Shown here piece after piece: positions 55,650-64,000 of a stretch of 64,000 bases of DNA; the stretch's first letter is position 1; each line of letters starts with the position of its first letter. A program made the position numbers and the translations under genes. The stretch is from Otatea glauca (Eukaryota; Streptophyta; Magnoliopsida; Poales; Poaceae), in NCBI GenBank assembly GCA_036346275.1, contig CM070719.1:1984001-2048000 (forward strand), read 5' to 3'. The notes under the pieces are model-generated. The model was given only the letters and a program-made list of their open reading frames with translations, was not told the origin of the DNA and made no database searches.

Positions 55650-56946
55650 CTTGAGTCCAGCCAAATGTATGCATCTAGGTTTTCCTCAGCTTTCAAGAGG
55701 CGTCGCACTCAGGCATGCACAGCGCTAGGTAGATAGATTAGATAGGTGCAGGACCACGGCCCGGCCGGCCGCCGCACCGCTGGCCGGGCAAGGACGGCCG
55801 GCGGCGGGGCCCGCTTCTGAAAACGGAAACCTGTGACCTCTGATTGCTGCTGCTCACGATACATCGATTATGATATACAGCTGTGTTTTTCATGTGCTGT
55901 ACTCGCAGTCGCTCTCCCCTCCCCGCCTCCCAGACATGGACGTGCAAACGACCAACCGTAAGCTGGTCGAGAAAGTTTATCAGTTTTATGATGAAATAGG
56001 TAGATAGATAGACGAAAAGCAAGCTAGCTTTCAATCACACAAGGGCCGGAGATGCAGCTATCTTGCGAGATCGCATCGCATTGCTTGCATTGCTTATCCC
56101 TTCCGATGCAGGTAGGCAACAGTGCATCTTGCGTTGTTCACAGTACTGTGCGCTACTGTAGCCTCTTTAGTCGATCTTTACAGCAAGAAAAGAAAAGGGA
56201 ATAGAGGTTTTTTGTGTGTGTGTGTGTGTGTCTAGCTAGGGCCTTTCTAGAAGGGTATGCATAAATAAACCAATGGAAAAGGAACGGATCAAAGTGGTCA
56301 ACATGATAACCATCAATGAGCAATCTGATCATATGTGTAGAGCAAACAAAAGAAAAGGAAAGTTCTTTTTTAAAAAAAAGTTGTGGCTGTTGATATTCGT
56401 AGACGTGTAGCTTCATTTGAGATATTATAGTAGCACGGTGGACTTGCATTTTGTGTAGGAGCGCTACTACTGAATCCTATATCGTTGAAATTGATTCCAA
56501 CGGTATAGCACGTTTCACAGGTTTCAGAGCAGGTTTCAGAGGTTTCACCAGTGACAAAATGGTATACCGCATGTTAGTTTTTCTGTTTGTGTAAATGTTC
56601 TCCTGTTCATGGGAGAGCTTTTTTTATTAAATAATCCTTTTTAAAAATACTTTATTAATAGCCTCTTACCAATTTTATCTCCAATTCTAACCCAGCGTGA
56701 TAAGACAACGCCGTCACATCAGCATCATGGCATGATAGTGTTGTTTGACTACGCCATCACCAGTGATATGATAAAAAGTGCTCCTTAGTGTTGTAATGTT
56801 GTTCTTGCCACGCCACAGATAATGACTTGGCCGAATGGGTAAGATTTGAAAGAAAAAAAAGAGCTGGCGAAGGGTTGGTTTCTAATAAAAATAATTTAAA
56901 AGGGGTAAATAATTAAAAGAATGTTCTTCATGGAAACAGCCTAGCT
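52505..56946. other. Intergenic DNA, no gene recognised
   Basis: Mostly AT-rich with no convincing coding region. Possible MITE traces include a CTCCCTTCGTTCC end at 53161 and an opposite GACGGAGGGGAC at 53763, and AATTTGGGTCTTAAAGC at 53810 with GGCCCAAACAGACCC at 54070. Around 54490-54680 there is weak similarity to the foldback array (TTTGAGAATTTTGAAAAACT). A (GA)n tract lies at 55617-55650. The GC-rich 55755-55815 segment lies in a short minus-strand frame (55738-56034) without motifs. Confidence 0.5.
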
Positions 56947-56951
56947 GAATT

Positions 56952-57180
56952 TGTTAGACTATGCCGTTAGAGTATGCCATACATATTTCTTGCATATTAA
57001 GCTAACCTTTTATTCCTTTCCTAGTTTAGCTTTCAGGCTAATTATGGAGCCCTGATTTGGTGGCTCGCATGCAAGGCATGCGTGCATGCTAAGCATGTCT
57101 TGTTCTATATGTAACACCATATTTCTCATGACTGAGTCATTGAGTGATTCAACAATCTCTCCCACCGTTTCACTCTTTCA
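56952..57180 (+). repeat. 5' LTR of the copia element
   Basis: Starts TGTTAGACTATGCCG and ends CACTCTTTCA. It contains a TATTCC/TATATG-rich region and repeated GCATGC words. It is followed directly by the primer-binding site. Confidence 0.95.
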
Positions 57181-57190
57181 TGGTATCAGA
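57181..57190 (+). other. Primer-binding site of the copia element
   Basis: TGGTATCAGA, complementary to the 3' end of initiator tRNA-Met, the usual primer for plant copia elements. Confidence 0.9.
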
Positions 57191-57233
57191 TTAAATCTCG
57201 ATCCTCCCTTCCCCCCCCACCACCTCCACCTCC

Positions 57234-58285
57234 ATGGACGAACATGCTGCTGTCATTGACGCCGTCGCCGCAATCGTGCCAACCCATGCTCCTGCTTCCG
57301 CTCTCTCCACCATTAACGTTCGCACGCATGTCCCCTTCTCCCTGGTGCTTGACCCTCCTAACTACACAAGGTGGCGCGAACTCTTCCTCGTCATGATCGG
57401 CAAGTTTGGTGCAATGTAGCACCTTGTCGCTGCTGCCCCTGCCCAGCCAAGTATGGACTAGACGACCACCGACTACGCCGTCCTCTCCCTCCTCTACGCC
57501 TCCATCTCGGAGGAGATTCTCGGCATCGTCCTCTCTCCTGGTGCTCAAGCTCGCACCATCTGGCTGAGTATCGAGAACCTGTTTCGCGACAACAGGATAT
57601 CTCGTGCTTTGTCTCTTGAGGCTGAATTTCGCAACTTCAAGCAAGGCAATCTCTCCATTCTCACCTACTCCCAACAGCTGAAGACCTACGTTCATGCTCT
57701 CGCCAACATCGAGCAACCTGTCAATGATGCCACCCTTGTTCTCACTCTCCTCCGCGGCCTCAAAGACACCTACCGCAATATTGCTACCGTCATCAAGACG
57801 AAGACACCATTCCCATCCTTTCTCCAGGCTCGCTCCATGCTGCTCTTGGAGGAAGCTGACCTCAAGATCGCCTCGCCTGGCGGTGCGACGGCCTTCGTCA
57901 TCACCAACAACTCCAACCAAAAACCACCAACATCTGGTTCTTCCAACTCCTCCAACCTGGGAAACACTAACTACAGGTCCAAGAACAGAAACAAGAATCG
58001 CAACAGCTACAATGGATCTGGCCATCCCCCTATCCTCTACAATCCATGGACGGGAACATTTCAGATGTGGCCAGCAGGCCATGGCGCCGCACCACGTCCT
58101 GGAGGGCTTGGTATCCTCGGCGCCCATCCGAGCACGCCCCAGGCTCTTCTTGCCATGGCACCGCCGGCTCCCATGGCGCCCCCGGTCCCCTACAGCACCA
58201 CGCCGTCGTGGGATCAGGCGCCCCTCATCCAGGCAATGAACGCCATGTCCCTGCATCCACCTCCCTCCAACTGGTACATGGACTC
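57234..58285 (+). pseudogene. Copia gag pseudogene
   Basis: The frame starts MDEHAAVIDAVAAIVPTHAP and carries the copia gag block (LDPPNYTRWRELFLVMIGKF). Two in-frame TAG codons follow at 57417 and about 57465, after which the same frame continues (EAEFRNFKQGNLSILTYSQQ, LLRGLKDTYRNIATVIKTKT, MLLLEEADL). A Ser/Asn-rich then Pro/Ala-rich tail precedes the protease. I see no CCHC zinc knuckle. Confidence 0.88.
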
Positions 58286-59662
58286 GGTGCCTCCTCTCAT
58301 CTCACTATCAACTCCGGTACTCTCTCTTCTTATCACTCCGCTCCTACCCCCTTCACCCAAGTCGTAGTTGGTAATGGATCAACTCTCCCTGTCACCGCCA
58401 CTGGCCATACCACCTTTCCCTCCACCACTCGACCTCTCTTTCTCTCCAATGTCTTAGTTTCTCCCAAAATTATTACCAACCTTATTTCCGTTCGCAAATT
58501 TACCAAGGACAATCTATGTTCCATCGAGTTTGATCCCTTTGGTTTTTCTGTGAAGGATCTCCGGACAGGAACCGTGATTCACAGGTGCAATAGTGCAGGA
58601 GATCTCTACCCATTCTCACCGGCGCCTCCACCACTGACTCACGCTCTTGCCACTTCATCCACCTCCACAATAAACTGGCATCGCCGTCTCGGCCACATCG
58701 GCGATCAAGCTTTTTCTCGTTTATGTTCCTCTGCTGTTATTCCCTTAAACATCCATAAAAATGACACGTCTGTATGTCATGCATGCCAACTGGGACACCA
58801 TACTCGTCTCCCGTTTTCTCCCTCACTGTCAAGAACAAAGAAACCTTTTGAATTAATACATTGTGATTTGTGGACATCACCTGTGTTAAGCATTTCTGGA
58901 TTTAAGTACTATCTCGTAATCCTAGATGATTTTACTCATTATCTATGGACTTTTCCCCTAAAACTTAAATCTGACACTTTCTCCCACCTAAAAAATTTTC
59001 ATGCATATGTTCGGACACAATTTAACGCTCAACTTCAACACATTCAATGCGATAACGGTCGTGAATTTGACAATTCCATCGCTCGCACCTTTCTACTACA
59101 ACATGGTATTCAGCTTCGTCTATCCTACCCTCACACCTCTCCAAAAAATGGCAAAGCTGAACGTGCTATTCGTACAACCAACAATATCATGCTTTCTATC
59201 ATATTCCAGGCTTGTATTCCACCATCCTATTGGGTTGAAGCTCTTCACACTGCCACTTACCTTCTAAATCTCCACCCCACTAAAACTCTTCACAATTCCA
59301 CTCCCTTTCAAACTCTTTTTGGATCCCCTCCCTCGTACAACCACCTTCGTGTCTTTGGTTGTCGTTGTTATCCCAACACCTCAGCCACCATGCCTCACAA
59401 ACTCTCACCTCGTTCCGTTGAATGTGTCTTCCTCGGCTATCCGGAGAATCACAAAGGCTACCGATGCTTAGACTTAGCCACAAATCGCATAATTATCTCC
59501 AGACATGTCATATTCGACGAACTCACATTCCCATTTGCGAAAAGGATTCCTCCTTTGGAAAATACATATTCTTTCTTTGATACGGATGATATCACGCCAA
59601 AGATGCGGTACCGTGGACCCCGTGGCGAGAGATCACGCGCCCATACCTTGCGTGCCTCCTAA
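58286..59662 (+). pseudogene. Copia protease and integrase region, out of frame with gag
   Basis: The protease active-site region (WYMDS, then GASSHLTI in the next frame) is split by a one-base frame change at about 58286. The integrase then reads cleanly: HHCC zinc finger (NWHRRLGHIGDQAFSRLC to VCHACQLGHH) and a catalytic core with D (ELIHCDLWTSP), D (IQCDNGREFD) and E (SPKNGKAERAIRTTNNIM). It ends GCRCYPNTSATMPHKLSPRS, FLGYPENHKGYRC. The frame stops at 59662, before reverse transcriptase. Confidence 0.9.
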
Positions 59663-59679
59663 CGTCGTCCCGCGCAATC

Positions 59680-61218
59680 TTGGCGTTGTCCCTGGCGCAG
59701 ATCGCGCGCCTTCCTCGCGCGAACAACGGGGTCGCAAGCTTTCCCCTGACGCCTCTGCATGCAGCAACGCCCATGAAGGAAATCACACACCCATGCATTG
59801 CGCGCCTTCCTCGCGCGCACCATAGGATCACGCGCTTCCCCCTGATGCTTCTGCATGCAGCAATGGGCCCACACCTTGCGCTGTACGCGCTTGCCCCTCC
59901 GAACCGCGTACCGGCAGTTCTCGCGGATGATGTCCACCTGACCGGCAATTGCTCTGTCCAGCCCGGCTCACCTGGCTCTGGCTCCCAGCCCAACTTGGTC
60001 GGCTCCCAGATCCATTCAACTGTCGGTTCTAACTCGGCTGATGATGTCCATGAAGCTACCAACGTTGATTCAGATGCAGCAACCCCTGCTATCGTGGATC
60101 CTCAAACACGGACAGTTCCCATCCAGCCGGTCAAGAATGATCACTTCATGACAACTCGCGACAAGGATGGATTTCGCATGCCCAAGAAAATCTTCGATCC
60201 CCAGACATCTACCACTGCTCCTACGGTCTCTCCTCTCCCAAAGACTTATCGCGGAGCCCTCGATGACTCTAATTGGCATGCTGCAATGGTTGATGAATTT
60301 GGTGCCCTCACCGCCAACAACACATGGGATCTCGTGCCTGCGCCCGTCGACGCCAATATCGTCACCGACAAGTGGATCTATCGCCACAAGTACAACTCTA
60401 ACGGCTCTCTTGCTCGATACAAGGCTCGTTGGGTCCTACGAGGATTCTCTCAACAACCTGGACTCGACTACGACGAGACATTCAGTCCCACTGTCAAGCC
60501 GACCACCATTCGTGTGGTCCTCTCCATCGCCATTTGCAATAATTGGCCTGTTCATCATCTCGACGTCAAAAATGCCTTCCTGAATGGCACCCTCTCAGAG
60601 ACAGTTTATTGTCAACAGCCTTCCGGCTTCATCGATTCCGACAAGCCTCAGCACGTCTGCCGTCTCAACAAATCTCTCTATGGGCTCAAGCAGGCTCCTC
60701 GGGCATGGTTCAATCGATTCAACTCCTTCATACTATCTGCCGGTTTTCGTTGCTGCAAATCCGATCCATCTCTCTTTGTTTACAATAATGGCCCCGAGAC
60801 TGCCTACTTGCTGTTATATGTGGACGATATCCTTCTCACGACACCAACTACTACTTTACTTCAGCGGATTATTACTTCTCTCCGGCGCGAGTTTGCTATG
60901 ACCAACTTGGGGTCCTTACATTACTTTCTTGGTATTTCAGCCACACGTACTAACAGTGGGATCTTCCTCTCCCAGGAAAAGTACGTCGCGGAAATCCTTG
61001 AACGTGCCAACATGAAACAGTGCAATCCCTGCGCTACTCCAATTGAAGTTCAGTCCAAACTATCTGCTCCGCCGGCAATCTCGTCTCCAACCCAACTCTC
61101 TATCGGAGCCTCGCTGGTGCTCTGCAGTATCTCACCTTCACCCGTCCGGACATCACCCATGCGGTTCAACAGGTGTGTCTTCATATGCATGATCCTCGAG
61201 AACAGCACTTCCAGCTGA
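59680..61218 (+). pseudogene. Copia reverse transcriptase region
   Basis: This is a separate frame from integrase. Between the two, a roughly 110-bp segment is duplicated (GCGCGCCTTCCTCGCGCG and CTCTGCATGCAGCAA around 59700 and 59800). The RT domain is well preserved: DKWIYRHKYNSNGSLARYKA, HHLDVKNAFLNGTLSETVYC, SLYGLKQAPRAWF, the catalytic LLYVDDILLTTPT, and MTNLGSLHYFLGIS. After about 61090 the frame is wrong and the true continuation moves to the RNase H frame. Confidence 0.92.
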
Positions 61219-61766
61219 TTAAGAGGATTCTGCGATACATTAAGGGTACCATGGGTTTCGGACTTCACCTCAGTCGAGGTTCCTCTCATGACCTCATCAT
61301 CTATTCTGACGCTGACTGGGCTGGCTGCCCAGACACCCGTCGGTCCACCTCTGGTTATTGCGTCTTCCTTGGGGATAACCTCATCTCCTGGTCATCCAAA
61401 CGACAACACACCGTGTCTCGCTCAAGCACCGAAGCTGAGTATCGCGGAGTGGCCAACGTCGTCGCTGAAGCATGCTGGCTTCGCCAACTACTTCTTGAAC
61501 TACATCAGCCGCCACAAAAGGCAACTGTCGTCTACTGCGATAACATCAGTGTTGTATACCTCTCCACCAATCCGGTCCAGCACCAACGAACCAAACATGT
61601 GGACATTGATATACATTTCGTCCACGAGCGCGTCACCCTTGGTGACATCCGCGTCTTGCATGTTCCAACCACCTTGCAGTATGCCGACATCTTCACCAAA
61701 GGGCTGCCAACGGCTGTCTTCACAGATTTTCGCTCCAATCTCAACGTCCGCTCTCCTCCCGGTTGA
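61091..61766 (+). pseudogene. Copia RNase H region
   Basis: In a new frame the continuation reads LIKRILRYIKGTMGFGLHLS, IIYSDADWAGCPDTRRSTSG, SSKRQHTVSRSSTEAEYRGV, VVYCDNISVVYLSTNPVQHQ, RTKHVDIDIHFVHERV and ADIFTKGLPT, the full copia RNase H set including the catalytic D, E and D. The stop at 61764 lies 11 bp before the 3' LTR. Confidence 0.92.
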
Positions 61767-61777
61767 CAGCGGGGGGC

Positions 61778-62008
61778 TGTTAGACTATGCCGTTAGAGTA
61801 TGCCATACATATTTCTTGTATATTAAGCTAACATTTTATTCCTTTCCTAGTTTAGCTTTCAGGCTAATTATGGAGCGCTGATTTGGTGGCTCGCATGCTT
61901 TGCATGCGTGCATGCTAAGCATGCCTTGTTTTATATGTAACACCATATTTCTCATGAATGAATCATTGAGTGATTCAACAATTTCTCTCCCACCGTTTCA
62001 CTCTTTCA
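61778..62008 (+). repeat. 3' LTR of the copia element
   Basis: Second copy of 56952-57180, starting TGTTAGACTATGCCG and ending CACTCTTTCA, preceded by a purine-rich GCGGGGGGC. Confidence 0.95.
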
Positions 62009-62455
62009 GAATTAACGATTTTACAAAAATATGTGCCTAGTGTGCCGAAGCATCTTGTCCTACATAATTCTAGAGGTGTTCGTCTTGTCAAATTTAGCGT
62101 GCGGATCAGCCCCGGATGGAAATGCATCAAAATCATTGGACAATCGATCGGTATCATGTCATATCAGAGACAACCTTCAAGCATACCTAAAAATGAAGTG
62201 CATGCATGCATTGTCTGGGAGGCTAGCTAGGCCTGAGTTTTGTAAAGTACAAGACGAATACATACAACTCACATACATCACACTCGTACGCTATACGTAC
62301 ACAGATACGTACGAGTATACAGCCTTTGAAGTGTGGGAACACACTTTCTAACTTAAGGCACAAGTATGTGTATCTTTTTTTAATTACACTAGTGACACAT
62401 GGCAGTCACGAAGGCTGAGCTACGGCTCAGTTCTCGGCTAGGCCTGAGTTTTGAT
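62009..62455. other. Intergenic DNA, no gene recognised
   Basis: After the GAATT duplication this is mixed-composition DNA. CTAGGCCTGAGTTTTG occurs twice (62227 and 62439), the second time right before the next element. Confidence 0.45.
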
Positions 62456-62847
62456 CAGGGTTTACAAAACCGACGAAAATCGCTCGAAAACCGCGGTTTT
62501 GAGCGCATGTGAGTTTCAAATCAAAACCGTTCGATAACCGGTCCATTCAAAAAAAAATTTAAAATTTTAAAAATTTTGAAAAAATTTATGCGCTCGGTTT
62601 TTCGTCAAAAACCGCGGTTTTCGTCAAACTCACAAAACCGTTTTGCGACGAACATCCGGTTGGCAGCGGTTTTTCGAAAAAAACCGCGGTTTTTCTAATT
62701 TTTTTGGAATTTTTCAGAAAAAATTGATTTACTAACCCTTCGATTTTTGACGGTTTTTGGGTGGTTTTTCGAGCGGTTTTTGCGATTTTCGTACCGCGAA
62801 TTTCGAAGCGAATTTCGAAATTCAGTTTTGATACCATATAAACCCTG
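62456..62847. mobile_element. hAT-like MITE with AAACCGCGGTTT repeats
   Basis: Ends CAGGGTTTA and TAAACCCTG are inverse to each other and of the hAT kind. The interior is filled with AAAACCGCGGTTTT and TCGAAAAACCG words in both orientations. No target duplication could be confirmed. Length about 392 bp, non-coding. Confidence 0.6.
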
Positions 62848-63868
62848 TTAAGTTCATCGACCTGCAGGGAAACTGCCGGAATATGGTTCAAGTAAATAGT
62901 ATGCATGCTACTTGGTTCAGAAAAAGGAAATTCAAAGGATACTGACGGGGGAGATGTTGACACAAACATATTAAACTCCTATATACAGACAGACATGCAA
63001 GTTCCATTGTGTGGTTACCAGCAATACAGGCTAGGCCTAGGATAAACATGAATCTTTCATTTCAACAGCAAACTATGGCCGGACAAAGAGAGGAGCAAAC
63101 TGACAAGAACTCAAAAGGGACCATCCAGAAAAGATAGTAACAAGTAATCTTCTAGCTGCAAGAAAAATCACCATGTGTAAGCCCCTCTATGAGGAAGGGA
63201 TCCAATGGGAATACCAGAGACCCACGGAAGCTTCGGGGCCCAATTATTTTACATGTTTAGTCCGAATTCGAATGAAAATATAAATATAGTATTTTTCGAC
63301 CGCAGAAGCAGCGGCAAGCATCTACTATGCTCCTATACGGTGAAAGATAAAACTGCTATGGTTTTATACAATTGCAATTGACACGTGTCACCTCTCACTC
63401 TTTCTAGGGTAAAAAAAGAGATTAAATTTACAATTTTATTTAAATAGACGCTAAATATAAAAAATATATAAAGAGACCAATTTAACCGAGGCTTCGTAAA
63501 CATAGCACTCCTTCCGTTGGAAATCGAAACGAGGAGATATGGGAAAAATCCTTTCTTTTTCCGAATTTTGCCCGGTCCAGTAAATCTTAAACCTACCTTT
63601 TTGTTGGCCCTATCCTCGTACGTGGCCTCCTTCCGTGTTGGGAAAGTGGCCGCCACCAGCTGCTGCCGGTGAGAGCAGCGGCGACGACGGGTTACGGCTT
63701 GTTGGGTACGGTCGGTCTACGTAACTAGAGTAAATTTCACACTATTATAAGTTTTTATTTTACAAACTATCATAAAACTATAAGATTTAGTATCTATTCC
63801 ATAAAACTATATATTTTAGAAGTACTTATATCACAAAACTATATATTTTAAATTTGATAGTTTCTTAT
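62848..63868. other. Intergenic DNA, no gene recognised
   Basis: The minus-strand open frame 63333-63656 has no recognisable domain and AT-rich codon use unlike the AP2 gene, so I do not call it. Confidence 0.4.
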
Positions 63869-63985
63869 AACGGATTTGACGGTGTGGATCTACATGGTAG
63901 CCTCACACGTATCCATTTTCTGTTTTACGGATTTGACGGTGTGGACCTACACGGTAGCCTCACACGCATCTATTTTATGTTTTAC
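63869..63985. repeat. Two tandem copies of a 57-bp unit
   Basis: CGGATTTGACGGTGTGGA(T/C)CTACA recurs at 63871 and 63928, each followed by GGTAGCCTCACACG and ATTTT-TGTTTTAC. The repeat may continue past the window edge. Confidence 0.85.
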
Positions 63986-64000
63986 TCATACGTGAGATTG

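Larger units (their letters stand above)
56952..62008 (+). mobile_element. Full-length Ty1/copia LTR retrotransposon, inactivated
   Basis: A 5.06-kb element with LTRs at 56952-57180 and 61778-62008 and a perfect 5-bp duplication GAATT (56947-56951 and 62009-62013). The primer-binding site TGGTATCAGA at 57181 matches initiator tRNA-Met. A polypurine-like ACAGCGGGGGGC ends at 61777. The coding order gag, protease, integrase, reverse transcriptase, RNase H is that of copia. By eye the two LTRs differ at about ten positions plus a 2-bp indel. Two stops in gag and at least three frame changes make it non-autonomous. Confidence 0.95.

Noticed and set aside
55680..55700. Possible microRNA-like sequence (CCTCAGCTTTCAAGAGG)
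   Set aside because: It only loosely resembles miR396, and I could not see a precursor hairpin around it.
57186..58256. 356-residue minus-strand frame
   Set aside because: It is the antisense shadow of copia gag, which is clearly coding on the plus strand.
63333..63656. 107-residue minus-strand frame
   Set aside because: No domain, AT-rich low-complexity C-terminal half, and no promoter or splice context.

Overview
The window is plant nuclear DNA, almost certainly from a grass (Poaceae). It opens with the 5' half of a euAP2 transcription factor with grass-type GC-rich coding sequence and micro-exons. The rest is a nest of grass-type transposable elements: Ty3/gypsy, Ty1/copia, CACTA, hAT, Stowaway and other MITEs. 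Nothing here looks bacterial, organellar or viral. The species cannot be named from the sequence alone.

Layout. 1-1.66 kb: an AP2-like gene on the minus strand, cut by the left edge, with its TATA box near 1660. About 2.7-21.4 kb: a retroelement-derived block dominated by a diverged inverted repeat with arms of about 2.5 kb. The right arm is split by a gypsy element (11905-20075, 5-bp target duplication GCGAT). That gypsy element is read on the minus strand. It keeps frameshifted gag, protease and the last part of integrase, but has lost reverse transcriptase, RNase H and most of integrase. On its plus strand it carries a small ORF with its own TATA box and poly(A) signal, a second antisense ORF remnant, and ten copies of an 81-bp repeat.

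21.9-26.1 kb: a hAT-like element, a 360-bp direct duplication, Stowaway-like and other MITEs, and a long (AT)n. 26.8-35.8 kb: decayed CACTA (En/Spm) material, with an Ulp1/TNP1-like pseudogene and a TNP2 transposase pseudogene, both on the minus strand. 35.8-37.7 kb: a head-to-tail array of about five copies of one MITE, abutting the truncated TNP2. 39.6-44.1 kb: more MITEs, including a tandem pair, and an array of alternating inverted repeats. 44.5-46.9 kb: a copia fragment. 47.7-49.4 kb: a Stowaway MITE nested in an older MITE, and a Ds-like element.

50.1-52.5 kb: a structurally complete non-autonomous CACTA element with an AAT target duplication. It has its own TATA box and a spliceable small gene whose exons resemble the coiled-coil and XH region of the FDM/IDN2 family (RNA-directed DNA methylation factors). 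This is the most interesting object in the window. 52.5-56.9 kb holds no recognisable gene. 56.95-62.0 kb is a full-length copia element with matching LTRs, a GAATT target duplication, a PBS and a polypurine tract, inactivated by stops and frameshifts. The last 2 kb is intergenic with a hAT-like MITE and a 57-bp tandem repeat.

The only probable host gene is the AP2 factor. The mobile-element genes are mostly broken. The captured FDM-like exons and the antisense ORF in the gypsy element are the two places where new transcripts might be made.
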